In this document: positions 41,026 to 49,146 of the stretch, piece after piece
Numbering within the stretch: the stretch's first letter is position 1
How the letters are laid out: the number at the start of each line of letters is the position of its first letter
Assembly (NCBI RefSeq): GCF_018388445.1
Contig: NZ_CP074405.1
Span: 496,001 to 560,000, forward strand
DNA: 64,000 bases
Origin: Cellulomonas wangleii
Lineage (GTDB): Bacteria > Actinomycetota > Actinomycetes > Actinomycetales > Cellulomonadaceae
Direction of reading: 5' to 3'
Notes under the pieces: generated by a model
Told to the model about the DNA's origin: nothing
The model's database searches: none
What the model saw: the letters and a program-made list of their open reading frames with translations, nothing else
Program-made: the position numbers and the translations under genes

Positions 41026-41986
41026 GGCGCGACCTCCGGTTCAGGGTGATCAGGTAGATGCCGGTGACGAGCAGCAGGAACAGCAGCAGCAGCACCGACA
41101 TCGCCGCACCGGCGCCGAAGTTCCACGTGAGGAACGAGGCGTTGTAGATGTGGAACGAGATGAGGTCGCCCGCGGGTGGTTGCGACGTGCCGAACAGCAC
41201 GTACGGGGTGTTGAAGTCGTTGAACACCCACAGGAACATCACGAGCACCAGCACCAGGTTCACCGGGCGCAGCATCGGCAGCGTGATGGACCACCAGGAC
41301 CGGAACGCGTGCGCACCGTCCATCGCCGCGGCCTCGTACAGGTCGTCGGGCACGGACTGCAGGCCGGCCGTCAGCATGAGGAACGCGAACGGCCACAGCC
41401 GCCACGTCGCGACGATGACGATCGACGCGAACGCGTGCCCGCCGATGAGCCAGAACGGCCGCTCGTCCAGCACCCCCAGGTCCTCGACGAGCAGCTGGTT
41501 GATGACCCCGGTGTCCCGCTGGAGCATGAAGTTCCACGTGACGATGCCCGCGTACACGGGCAGCGCGTACGGCACGAGGAACAGCGTGCGGAACGCCGCG
41601 CGACCCCGGAACGGCCGCTGCAGCGCCACGGCGGCGGCCATGCCCAGCACCCACGCCGTGCCCACCACGAGCACGGTGTACGCGCAGGTGATCGCGAAGG
41701 AGCTGAGCAGCGCGCGGCCCACCGCACCGTCGAAGTCCAGGGCGACCTGGTAGTTGCGCAGCCCCACGAACGGGGCCGACGTCCAGTCGCGGATGAAGAA
41801 CCGTGTGAGCTGCGTGAAGCTGATCCAGATGCCCGTGAGCATGGGAACCAGGTGGATGACCACCTCGAGCAGCACCGCCGGTACCAGCAGCGCGTACGGC
41901 AGCCACCACCCGCTCCTGCGGCGGCGACGCCCGGGCACGGTGCGCGCTGCGGGCACCGGCGGGGCGGTGGACGTGGTCGTGGCCAC
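41018..41986 (-). CDS. carbohydrate ABC transporter permease (MalF type)
   Basis: 322 residues, six membrane helices after an Ala/Pro-rich and then basic N-terminus (VPGRRRRRSGWWLPYALL). The EAA loop reads SVPDDLYEAAAMDGAHAF followed by WWSITLPMLRP. GTG 41986 follows CGAGGAGGACGCC at ideal spacing. It overlaps the MalG-type gene by 8 bp and starts 29 bp after the binding-protein gene, so all three form one operon for uptake of an oligosaccharide or sugar derivative, which the sequence does not identify. Confidence 0.93.
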   Translation of the reverse strand: MATTTSTAPPVPAARTVPGRRRRRSGWWLPYALLVPAVLLEVVIHLVPMLTGIWISFTQLTRFFIRDWTSAPFVGLRNYQVALDFDGAVGRALLSSFAITCAYTVLVVGTAWVLGMAAAVALQRPFRGRAAFRTLFLVPYALPVYAGIVTWNFMLQRDTGVINQLLVEDLGVLDERPFWLIGGHAFASIVIVATWRLWPFAFLMLTAGLQSVPDDLYEAAAMDGAHAFRSWWSITLPMLRPVNLVLVLVMFLWVFNDFNTPYVLFGTSQPPAGDLISFHIYNASFLTWNFGAGAAMSVLLLLFLLLVTGIYLITLNRRSRRA

Positions 41987-42015
41987 GGCGTCCTCCTCGG
42001 TGCGGTCCGCGGCGG

Positions 42016-43329
42016 TCAGCCGACCGACGCCTGGACCTGGTCCTGGGCCGTCTGCATGGCCTCGCGCACGTCGTCCTCGGTGACCGTGCCACCGGTCGCG
42101 ATCGTGGCGAACATGCGGTTCATCGCCTGCCCGACGGTCGTCTCGAACTGGTCCTCCGCCGGCACCAGCGGCAGCGGGGCGGACCGCTCGTTGTAGATCT
42201 GCGTGAACGTCTCGGCCAGCTCGGGGTCGTCGGTGAAGGCGGCCTTCGCGTCCTTCAGCACGGGCAGCGAGGAGAAGGGCTTGCCGAGGGTCGTCTGCAC
42301 GTCCTCGCTGGTCATGTACTCGACGAGCTGCAGGGCCTCGTCGGGGTGCTCGGTGTTGCCGAAGATCGAGATGTTGATGCCGGCGACGTGGCTGGCCACG
42401 TCGCTCTCGGAGTCCGCCGGTGCGGGGAAGGGCACCACGCCGTACGCGTCGGCCGCCATGCCGTTGGACTCGATCGTCGCGTTGGCGTTGTTCTGGTTGA
42501 GGATCATCGCCGCCTTGCCGGTGGCGAAGTCGGCCACGGCGAGCGACGCGTTGTCGTACTGCGCGTTGGCCGGGTTGACCACGTCCTCGGCCTGCATCAG
42601 GTCGAGGTAGCGCACGATGCCGTCGACGACGCCGTCCTCGGTGAACGTCGGGTTGCCGTCGGCGTCGAACAGCTCGGCGCCGTTCTGCGTCGCGTTGATG
42701 AACGCGAAGTGGTTGTTCTCCGTGTAGCTGCCCGCCGCCAGCGCCATGCCGTGGACGCCGGTCGCCGGGTCGGTGAGCGCCTGGGCGGCCGAGACCATCT
42801 CCTCCCACGTCGTCGGGGGCTGCAGGCCGGCCTCCTCGAACATCGCCTTGTTGTAGTAGAGCCCGTAGGCCAGCCCGTACAGCGGCACGGACGTGGGGTC
42901 GGTGTCCGGGGCGCCGCCGGTCTCCAGCGCGGTCTCGACGAACTTGTCCGCGCCGCCGATCGCGTCCATCGCGGCGTCGTCGAGCGGCAGGAACGCGCCC
43001 GTGGCCTGCAGCGACACGGCCCACGTGTTGCCGATGTTGACGACGTCGGGCGCCTGGCCGGACGTGACGGCCGTCTGGATCCGCGTCTGCAGGTCGCTCC
43101 AGCCAATGACCTCCAGGTCCACGCCGATCCCCGTGTCCTGCGTGAACTGCTCGAGCACGGGCGTGAGGACCTCCTTGTCGTTGTCCAGGCTCGTGCCCTG
43201 GTTGCTGGCCCAGTAGGTGAGGGTGACGTCGCCGTCACCGGAGGCGGAGTCGTCACCACCTCCCCCGCCGGAGCAGGCCGCGAGGAGCAGGACGGGGACG
43301 GACGCTGCGGCGAGGTGGCGAAGCTTCAC
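42016..43329 (-). CDS. sugar-binding lipoprotein of an ABC transporter
   Basis: 437 residues, family 1 solute-binding protein. Lipoprotein signal MKLRHLAAASVPVLLLAAC with Cys19 as the anchor, then a Gly/Ser/Asp-rich linker. Family patterns include VTLTYWASNQGTSLDN, VLEQFTQDTGIGVDLEVIGW, TAVTSGQAPDVVNIGNTWA and KAAMILNQNNANATIESNG. First gene of the operon with the two permeases; a LacI-type operator and a LacI regulator lie directly upstream, so expression is probably induced by the transported sugar. Confidence 0.92.
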   Translation of the reverse strand: MKLRHLAAASVPVLLLAACSGGGGGDDSASGDGDVTLTYWASNQGTSLDNDKEVLTPVLEQFTQDTGIGVDLEVIGWSDLQTRIQTAVTSGQAPDVVNIGNTWAVSLQATGAFLPLDDAAMDAIGGADKFVETALETGGAPDTDPTSVPLYGLAYGLYYNKAMFEEAGLQPPTTWEEMVSAAQALTDPATGVHGMALAAGSYTENNHFAFINATQNGAELFDADGNPTFTEDGVVDGIVRYLDLMQAEDVVNPANAQYDNASLAVADFATGKAAMILNQNNANATIESNGMAADAYGVVPFPAPADSESDVASHVAGINISIFGNTEHPDEALQLVEYMTSEDVQTTLGKPFSSLPVLKDAKAAFTDDPELAETFTQIYNERSAPLPLVPAEDQFETTVGQAMNRMFATIATGGTVTEDDVREAMQTAQDQVQASVG

Positions 43330-43362
43330 GGGGACTCCCTTGTCGAGTGCCGGGGTACTGCC

Positions 43363-43372
43363 TAACCGGTTC
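43363..43372. promoter_or_regulatory. putative LacI-family operator
   Basis: TAACCGGTTC contains the perfect palindrome AACCGGTT with a central CG step, typical for LacI-family sites. It lies 34 bases before the start codon of the sugar-binding protein gene and 120 bases after the end of the LacI regulator gene, in the right place to block transcription of the transport operon. Confidence 0.65.
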
Positions 43373-43494
43373 AGTTCGCGGGGACAACGTATCCACCGTT
43401 AGGCCGAACGGGAACCCCTCGTGACGGATTCGTGACAGGAGTCAGCGGCCGCGTCCACTCGCCGGGGTCTCGGCGTTGCGGTGCGGGGGACCGG

Positions 43495-44514
43495 TCAGGC
43501 GGGGGCGGGTCCCGTGCTCGCGCGCACCCGCAGCTCGCTCGGGCGCGGCCCGGTGTCCTCGTCGGGGGTGCCGGCGATCACCGCGAGCAGCGCCTGCGCG
43601 CAGCGGCGGCCGAAGTCGCGCGGGTGGCGGTCGAGCGCCGTGATCGGCGGCGCCCCGATCTCGCACAGCAGCGAGTCGTCCCAGCTCACCACCGACATCC
43701 GGCCGGGCACGTCCATGCCCGCGCGCGCCGCGGCCCGAACCACGCCCAGCGCCATGACGTCGTTGGACGCGACCCAGGCGGTCGGCCCGGGCCCGTGCTG
43801 CAGGCGCTCGGTCGTCAGCCGCTCCGCCGTCCCCATCGTGTAGTCGCCCTCGACCGTCTCGACGACGATGCCCGTGCGGTCCGCGGCCGCGCGCACCAGC
43901 TGGTCACGGCGCTGCTCGTGCAGCAGCCCCGACGGGCCCGCCAGGTGGACGATCCGCCGGTGGCCCAGGTCGCGCAGGTGCTCGACGACCCGGTCCGCGT
44001 CACCGTGCTCGTCGGGCACGACGGCGGGCAGCGCGGCCCCCGGCTCCGCGGCGCCGTTGAGCACCGCCGGCAGGCCCAGGTGCCGGACCAGGGGGATGCG
44101 CGGGTCGTCGCGACGCTGGTCGAAGAGCATGACGCCGTCGACCCGCCGCTCACCCGCCCACCGCTCGTACACGGCCAGGTCACGGCCGGGCTCCGTGCCG
44201 ACCATGCGCAGCAGCAGCCCGTACTCGGCCTCGATGAGCGCCGACTCGATGCCCGACAGGACGAGCATGTAGTACGGCTCGGTGCCCAGCAGGTCGGGGT
44301 CCCGGGACAGCACGAGCCCGACGACGCCGGTCCGCGCGCCCGACAGGGTCCGCGCCGACGAGCTGGGGTACCACTGCAGCTCACGGGCCAGCGCCAGCAC
44401 CCGCGCCCGCGTCTCCGCGCTCACGCCGGGCCGCCCGTTGAGCGCGTACGACACCGACGCCTTGGACAGTCCCAGGCGCTGCGCGAGATCGCCGATGGTC
44501 ACGCGCTCGGCCAT
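43495..44514 (-). CDS. LacI-family transcriptional regulator
   Basis: 339 residues. The N-terminal helix-turn-helix and hinge are clear: VTIGDLAQRLGLSKASVSYA, LNGRPGVSAETRARVLALA, ELQWYPSSSARTLSGARTG. The rest is a periplasmic-binding-protein-like effector domain (VVGLVLSRDPDLL, VDGVMLFDQRRDD, HLRDLGHRRIVHLAGP, AWVASNDVMALGVVRAA, MSVVSWDDSLLCE). It is encoded on the same strand, 165 bp upstream of the sugar ABC operon, and probably represses it through the AACCGGTT site. Start at ATG 44514. Confidence 0.93.
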   Translation of the reverse strand: MAERVTIGDLAQRLGLSKASVSYALNGRPGVSAETRARVLALARELQWYPSSSARTLSGARTGVVGLVLSRDPDLLGTEPYYMLVLSGIESALIEAEYGLLLRMVGTEPGRDLAVYERWAGERRVDGVMLFDQRRDDPRIPLVRHLGLPAVLNGAAEPGAALPAVVPDEHGDADRVVEHLRDLGHRRIVHLAGPSGLLHEQRRDQLVRAAADRTGIVVETVEGDYTMGTAERLTTERLQHGPGPTAWVASNDVMALGVVRAAARAGMDVPGRMSVVSWDDSLLCEIGAPPITALDRHPRDFGRRCAQALLAVIAGTPDEDTGPRPSELRVRASTGPAPA

Positions 44515-44607
44515 GGGGCGATGCTACCGGGGGCCGAGCAGCGGCCCGGGCGTGGTCCCCGGGCTCGGCCCCTCGCCGTGGCGCCCGGCCCGCGGCAGAC
44601 TCCTCGC

Positions 44608-44916
44608 ATGACGCAGCGGACCACTCCGGCGCGGCTGACCCGCGCGTTCGCCGCCGGCGCGCTCGCGGCCAACGCCGTCCCGCACGGCGTCGCCGGGTTG
44701 TCGGGCCGGCGGTTCACGTCGCCGTTCGCGCGGCCGCCGGGGCGGGGCGACTCCCCGGCGCCCGTCAACGTGGCGTGGAGCGCCGTCAACGCGGGAGGCG
44801 CCGCACTCCTCGCCCGAGGCGCGCTGGTGGACGGCCGCGGTGCGGCGGCGTTCGGCGGGGGAGCCGTCGCGGCCGGGCTGCTGCTGTCGTGGTACTTCGA
44901 GCGGGTGCGGGGCTGA
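44608..44916 (+). CDS. small membrane protein (102 aa)
   Basis: Starts MTQRTTPARLTRAFAAGALA. Three weakly hydrophobic segments: about 12-30, 50-68 and 78-95 (AAAFGGGAVAAGLLLSWYF), ending FERVRG. The motif ANAVPHGVAGLSGRRFTSPF with PPGRGDSPAPVNVAWSAVN resembles a small actinobacterial membrane protein family that I cannot name with certainty. Its stop is 1 base before the start of the next membrane protein gene, so the two are an operon. Confidence 0.7.
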   Translation: MTQRTTPARLTRAFAAGALAANAVPHGVAGLSGRRFTSPFARPPGRGDSPAPVNVAWSAVNAGGAALLARGALVDGRGAAAFGGGAVAAGLLLSWYFERVRG

Positions 44917-44917
44917 G

Positions 44918-45565
44918 GTGCGCGATGCCGGGCGCGGGACGACGTCCCGCTCCGTCGCGAGCGTCCGCGTCGTGGTCGGGTCGGCGGTGCTCGTGGTGCT
45001 CGCCCTGTCGTACGCCGAGCAGCGGGCGGCCGGACGCGGGGACCTCGTCGACTTCCTCGGGTACTTCACCAACCTGACGAGCCTGTCGACGGGGGTGCTC
45101 CTGGTCGTGACGGGCGTCCTCGCGCTCACCGGCCGGCGCGTCCCGGGGTGGCTGACCGTCGCGCGGGCCGTGGCGACGGCGTGCCTGCTCGTCGTCGCGC
45201 TGGTGTCCAACGTGCTCGCGACGGGTGCGGGTGGGGCGCCGCCGTGGGTGACCGCCGTCCTGCACGTCGTGTTCCCGTGCCTCGTCGTGCTCGACTGGCT
45301 CGTCGTCGCCGACCGCCCGTCGTTGCCGTGGCGCCGGCTGTGGCTCGTGCTGCCGTACCCCGTGCTGTGGCTGGGCGTCGTGCTGACCCGCGGCCGCACG
45401 GACGGCTGGGTGCCGTACGGGTTCCTGCTGCCCGAGCGCGGGCTCGGCTCGCTCGTGCTGCACGTCACGGGGCTGCTGATCGGCCTGCTCGGTGCCGGGG
45501 CGCTGGTGTGGGCGGTCAGCGGGACGCGAGGGCTGTGGCCGCGGCGTCCGCCCGCGACGACCTGA
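44918..45565 (+). CDS. Pr6Pr-like integral membrane protein
   Basis: 215 residues with six hydrophobic segments and the family-type sequence DFLGYFTNLTSLSTGVLLVV, TAVLHVVFPCLVVLDWLVV, WLVLPYPVLWLGVVLTRG and WVPYGFLLPERG. Pr6Pr proteins (FAR-17a/AIG1-like fold) have no established function in bacteria. GTG 44918 directly follows the upstream stop with GGGCTGAG as weak ribosome-binding site, indicating coupling. Immediately after its stop the RHS-tip remnant begins. Confidence 0.75.
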   Translation: MRDAGRGTTSRSVASVRVVVGSAVLVVLALSYAEQRAAGRGDLVDFLGYFTNLTSLSTGVLLVVTGVLALTGRRVPGWLTVARAVATACLLVVALVSNVLATGAGGAPPWVTAVLHVVFPCLVVLDWLVVADRPSLPWRRLWLVLPYPVLWLGVVLTRGRTDGWVPYGFLLPERGLGSLVLHVTGLLIGLLGAGALVWAVSGTRGLWPRRPPATT

Positions 45566-45568
45566 CGG

Positions 45569-45847
45569 GGCTCTCACGGCTCGGGCGCTTCACGCAGTAC
45601 GACCCCACGCGGCAGGAGTCCGACCCGTACGCGTACGCGTCGGGCAACCCTGTCAGCTACCTCGACCCCCCCCGGGACCAGCCGCAAGGGCTGGGCGAAG
45701 GGACTGGCTATTGCCGGCGACGTCCTGACGGCTGCGGGCCTCGGCGCCACGGGTTTCGACCCCCCGCTCGGCGCCGGCAGAGGCGCATCGCCGGCGGTCG
45801 CGGGGGCATCTGCCACCCTGGGGGTGGTCGGAGGTCAGCTCACGTGA
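45569..45847 (+). pseudogene. RHS core end and tip remnant with a frameshift at a C run
   Basis: The plus strand reads LSRLGRFTQYDPTRQESDPY, AYASGNPVSYLDP, the hallmark end of an RHS core, then a run of eight C (45667-45674). One base shift after it restores a coherent tip: GTSRKGWAKGLAIAGDVLTA, AGLGATGFDPPLGAGRG, AVAGASATLGVVGGQLT and TGA at 45845. The stop lies inside the ribosome-binding site of the 34-residue membrane protein that follows. It parallels the RHS fragment at 10018-11323 and the displaced tip at 9174-9476. No RHS N-terminal part exists here. Confidence 0.7.
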
Positions 45848-45856
45848 GGAGGAGTC

Positions 45857-45961
45857 GTGGTCTCGATAGGACGCGAGTTCCCGCTGTGGGTCGGTCTGAG
45901 CATCGTGGCCTTCGGGCTCGTCGTCGGCTTCATCGCCATGAAGATCCGGAACCGGAGATGA
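45857..45961 (+). CDS. 34-residue single-pass membrane protein 1
   Basis: Starts VVSIGREFPLWVGLSIVAFG and ends with a basic tail (MKIRNRR). It has a short polar N-terminus with the motif SIGxxxPxWVG, one membrane helix (about 10-27) and a positive C-terminus. GTG 45857 follows GAGGAGGAGTC, and the TGA of the RHS tip overlaps that site. It is paralogous to the next two genes, all exactly 34 codons; conservation of start, length, motif and ribosome-binding site argues for real genes. Function unknown. Confidence 0.75.
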   Translation: MVSIGREFPLWVGLSIVAFGLVVGFIAMKIRNRR

Positions 45962-46058
45962 GCTCCCGGTGGACCACGAGCCTCAGGCTCCGCACGGTCG
46001 TGGTCGCCGAGCACCGTGACCGAGCGACGGCGAGCACGCTCGGGCGTGAGGAGGGGCC

Positions 46059-46163
46059 ATGTTCTCCGTAGGACAGGAGTTTCCCTGGTGGGTCGGGTCC
46101 AGCCTTCTGGTGCTGGCGGTCGTCATCGTCGTCATCGTCAACACGATCCGCGGCCGTAAGTGA
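46059..46163 (+). CDS. 34-residue single-pass membrane protein 2
   Basis: Starts MFSVGQEFPWWVGSSLLVLA and ends VNTIRGRK. Same architecture as its neighbours: (I/V)GxxxPWWVG motif, one hydrophobic helix, basic tail. ATG 46059 follows GTGAGGAGGGGCC. The 97 bases before it hold no further ORF of note; they may be the relic of another tip. Confidence 0.75.
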   Translation: MFSVGQEFPWWVGSSLLVLAVVIVVIVNTIRGRK

Positions 46164-46370
46164 CCTTCAGGTGCGCGCCGGCTGCGGCAGGAGCGCACCG
46201 TGGTGGCGGGCAGACCTGCCGTGCCGGGCTCGACGACCCGGGTCGTCGTCGTGCAGCGTGGGTGGTGGCGGGGCCGTCGCCGGGATGACGGGCGACCACG
46301 AGCCGCTGCCGACGGGGTTCGGGCCTGGTGCGGTGGGATGGTTCGGCGGTCAGCTCGCCAAGGAGGAGTC

Positions 46371-46475
46371 ATGGTCTCGATCGGCATGAACCAACCCTGG
46401 TGGGTCGGTCTCGGCGTCCTGGTGGCGGGGTTCGTCCTCGGCCTCATCATCCAGAAGGTCCGTCGCGGCAAGTGA
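46371..46475 (+). CDS. 34-residue single-pass membrane protein 3
   Basis: Starts MVSIGMNQPWWVGLGVLVAG and ends IIQKVRRGK. ATG 46371 follows AAGGAGGAGTC. The sequence just upstream encodes AVGWFGGQLAKEES in another frame, matching the GGQLT ending of the RHS tip at 45847, so this copy also descends from a tip-plus-microprotein unit. The 207 bases between the second and third copies hold otherwise nothing I can support. Confidence 0.75.
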   Translation: MVSIGMNQPWWVGLGVLVAGFVLGLIIQKVRRGK

Positions 46476-46691
46476 GCTGCTCGTGCGCGGGGCAGTGCTG
46501 GTCAGCGCGCTGCTCGCCGCGGCCACCGCCGTGCTGGGCGGCGGCGAGGCGTCGGCCCTGACTCGGGTCTCGCTGCCGGCGCTGCCGCTGGCCGGCACGG
46601 TCGTTCTTCGTCACGGAGTGTCGCCGGACCGCGGGCGCCCGGCCGCCCCACGACGCCTGACGGCACGGGCCCCGGCCGCTACGGTCACCGG

Positions 46692-47468
46692 ATGGGACTG
46701 CGACAGCTCGCGTGGCGTGCGTGCTACGAGCTGCTGGGTGCGCGCGTGCGGCAGCCGGCGTGGACGTTCATGAACTACGGGTTCGCACCCCTCGACCCCA
46801 CGGCGGCGCCGCTCGCGCTCGACCCGGCCGACGAGCCCGACCGCTACGGCGTGCAGCTCTACGCGCACGTCCTCGACGGACTCGACCTGACGGGCGCCGA
46901 CGTGCTGGAGGTCGGGTCCGGGCGCGGTGGGGGAGCGTCCTGGGTCGCCCGGGCGCTGGCGCCCGCGACGACGACGGGTGTGGACCTGGCCGCGTCGGCG
47001 GTGCGGCTCAGCCGGCGGCAGCGGCGCGGCCCGGGGCTGCGGTTCATGCAGGGCGACGCGCTCGCCCTGCCGTTCGACGACGCGTCGTTCGACGTCGTCC
47101 TCAACGTCGAGTCGTCGCACTGCTACCCCTCGACCGAGCGGTTCGTCGCCGAGGTGCACCGCGTGCTGCGCCCCGGCGGGACGTTCGCCTGGGCGGACTT
47201 CCGGCCCGCCGGCGAGGTTGCGGTGACGCGGGCGCAGCTGCGCTCGAGCGGGCTCGTTCCGGTCCGTGAGGACGACGTCACCGCCGAGGTCGTGCACGCG
47301 CTGGGCCTGGACGGTGCGCGCCGCGCGGAGCTGGTGCGGACGTGGATCCCGCGCGTGGCGCAGCGGGCGTTCCGCCCGTTCGCGGCCCTCGACGGGACGG
47401 GCCCGCACGAGCGCTTCGCCACGGGCGCGACGCGGTACCTCTCGGCGCAGCTCGTGCGGGAGGCATGA
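46692..47468 (+). CDS. class I SAM-dependent methyltransferase
   Basis: 258 residues. AdoMet-binding motif I is DVLEVGSGRGGGASWVARAL, then TTGVDLAASAVRLSRRQ (motif II acid), FMQGDALALPFDDASFDVVL (motif IV) and HRVLRPGGTFAWADFRP. The N-terminus ELLGARVRQPAWTFMNYGFA with DPADEPDRYGVQLYAHVLDG is typical for the phthiotriolone/lipid O-methyltransferase group of actinobacteria. Cytosolic; substrate likely a lipid or polyketide, but not determined. Monocistronic by position. Confidence 0.88.
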   Translation: MGLRQLAWRACYELLGARVRQPAWTFMNYGFAPLDPTAAPLALDPADEPDRYGVQLYAHVLDGLDLTGADVLEVGSGRGGGASWVARALAPATTTGVDLAASAVRLSRRQRRGPGLRFMQGDALALPFDDASFDVVLNVESSHCYPSTERFVAEVHRVLRPGGTFAWADFRPAGEVAVTRAQLRSSGLVPVREDDVTAEVVHALGLDGARRAELVRTWIPRVAQRAFRPFAALDGTGPHERFATGATRYLSAQLVREA

Positions 47469-47570
47469 GCCCCCGACGGCACCGCCGGTCCGGGCTGCCT
47501 CACGCTGCCGCGGAGCCTGCGCGGCCGACCCGGTACGCGCCCGCCACCCGTGAGAGCAGCGACCCTTGGC

Positions 47571-48467
47571 TCACCGCCGCACGTCGACCGGGCGGTCGAG
47601 CCGGCCCAGCTTGTCGGGGTTCACGATCGTGTGGGCGTGGGTGACGAGCCCGCCGTCGACGGTGACGCTCGCCACGGCGGCCACCCGGCCGTCGAGCTCC
47701 ATCCGCACGGCCGGCCGGCCGTTGACGTACGTGGCGCTCGCGCGCAGGGCACCGGCGCTCCGCGCCATTCCCCCCATGAGGTACCGGGCCAGGCGGAGGG
47801 CGCCCACGACCGGCCCTCGGGACGCGCCCCGGACCTTGCCTCCGCTGTCGGTCACCGAGACGACGTCGGGGGCGAGCAGGGCCACGAGGCCGTCGAGGTC
47901 GCCCGTGTTGAGCGCACGCACGAGCCGCTCGACGACCTGCTCGTGCTCGGAGCGTGCGACGGCGACCCGCGGCCGTCGGGCGGCGACGTGGTCCCGGGCG
48001 CGGTGCGCGATCTGTCGCACGGCCGCGGGGGTGCGCCCGACGGCCCGCGCGACCTCGTCGTACGGCACGTCGAACACCTCGTGCAGCACGAAGACGGCGC
48101 GCTCGGCCGGTCCCAGCGTCTGCAGCACCGTGAGCATCGCGATCGACAGGCTCTCCGCGAGCTCCACGTCCTCGGCGACGTCGGGCGCGGTCAGCAGCGG
48201 CTCGGGGAGCCACTCGCCGACGTACTCCTCGCGCCGGCGCGCCGCCGTGCGCACGTGGTTGAGCGCCTGGCGGGTGACGACCTGCACGAGGTACGCGCGC
48301 GGCGCCAGCACCCGCGCCCGGTCGACGGCCTCCCACCGCAGCCACGACTCCTGCAGCACGTCCTCGGCGTCGGCGGCCGAGCCCAGGATCTCGTAGGCGA
48401 CGGTGAACAGCAGGCCCCGGTGCACGACGAACGGGTCGTCGCCCACGACACGTGCCGCACCGGTCAC
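47571..48467 (-). CDS. ECF41-type RNA polymerase sigma factor
   Basis: 298 residues. Sigma region 2 is DDPFVVHRGLLFTVAYEILG with AEDVLQESWLRWEAV, region 4 is VLQTLGPAERAVFVLHEVFD with YDEVARAVGRTPAAVRQIAH, and about 110 C-terminal residues form a SnoaL-like domain (LVRALNTGDLDGLVALLAPD, MELDGRVAAVASVTVDGGLV), which in ECF41 replaces a classical anti-sigma factor. The GTG 48467 (VTGAARVVGDDPF) fits the family start; a GTG at 48488 overlapping the upstream gene is the alternative. The upstream carboxymuconolactone decarboxylase-like gene ends 11 bases away: ECF41 genes are typically paired with such a gene, which is usually their target. Confidence 0.92.
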   Translation of the reverse strand: MTGAARVVGDDPFVVHRGLLFTVAYEILGSAADAEDVLQESWLRWEAVDRARVLAPRAYLVQVVTRQALNHVRTAARRREEYVGEWLPEPLLTAPDVAEDVELAESLSIAMLTVLQTLGPAERAVFVLHEVFDVPYDEVARAVGRTPAAVRQIAHRARDHVAARRPRVAVARSEHEQVVERLVRALNTGDLDGLVALLAPDVVSVTDSGGKVRGASRGPVVGALRLARYLMGGMARSAGALRASATYVNGRPAVRMELDGRVAAVASVTVDGGLVTHAHTIVNPDKLGRLDRPVDVRR

Positions 48468-48477
48468 CTTCGTCAAC

Positions 48478-49068
48478 CTACTGCGCACCCGCGCGCGCCG
48501 TCGGCGCGGGCAGCGGCGCCAGGCCGCAGGCCGCCGCGAAGTGCTCGGAGCGGATGCCGAGGGCGACGTTCATGCGCGCCGTCATGTTCGTGAACCCGAC
48601 GCGCGCGGCGAGCTCGACGAGCCCGGCGGGTCCCAGCTCGGCCAGCAGCGCGTCCGACAGCTCGTCGGTCACCGCGGGCGGGGTGAGGCTCGCCGCCTCT
48701 GCGTACTCCATCACCCGGCGCTCCAGCGCGCTGAAGACCGTCGACCCGCGCCAGCGGGGGACCTCGCGGGCCTTCGCCTCGTCGAGCCCGTGGTCGTGCG
48801 CGAGGAAGTACTGGAAGTCCAGGCAGAACTCGCAGCCGACGGTCGCGGCCGTCGCCATCGCCGCGTACGACGCGAGCCGGGGGTCGAGCGCGTGCCAGCC
48901 CTCGACCTTGCGGCCGGCACCCATCGAGGCCGTCATGACGCCCCGGTGGTGCCACAGCACGCCCAGCGAGGCGGGTACGCGGCCGAGCCGCCTGCGGGCG
49001 ACGAACCTGACCAGTGCACCGGCCACGCCGTCGACCTCGGCCGGTGGGACCCGTGTGGTGTCGGTCAT
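48478..49068 (-). CDS. carboxymuconolactone decarboxylase / AhpD-like protein
   Basis: 196 residues. The AhpD-type redox motif is CEFC in ATAATVGCEFCLDFQYFLAH, with the usual His two turns later; the surrounding helices (WRGSTVFSALERRVMEYAEA, LVELAARVGFTNMTARMNVA) are typical of this all-helical fold. Such proteins act as peroxidase partners or decarboxylases. ATG 49068 follows CGAGGAGCAGTC. It is transcribed together with the ECF41 sigma factor gene and is the expected target of that sigma factor. Confidence 0.88.
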   Translation of the reverse strand: MTDTTRVPPAEVDGVAGALVRFVARRRLGRVPASLGVLWHHRGVMTASMGAGRKVEGWHALDPRLASYAAMATAATVGCEFCLDFQYFLAHDHGLDEAKAREVPRWRGSTVFSALERRVMEYAEAASLTPPAVTDELSDALLAELGPAGLVELAARVGFTNMTARMNVALGIRSEHFAAACGLAPLPAPTARAGAQ

Positions 49069-49146
49069 GACTGCTCCTCGTGCGTCGTGGGGACGTCCTT
49101 GACGACACGGAGACACCGGCGAGCGGCCGGGTGTGACAGCCCGCCC

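Noticed and set aside
46483..46773. GTG-started ORF beginning with a signal-peptide-like stretch (RGAVLVSALLAAATAVLGGG)
   Set aside because: No ribosome-binding site, low-complexity continuation and overlap with the methyltransferase gene; the hydrophobic start may be chance in Ala/Leu-rich DNA.
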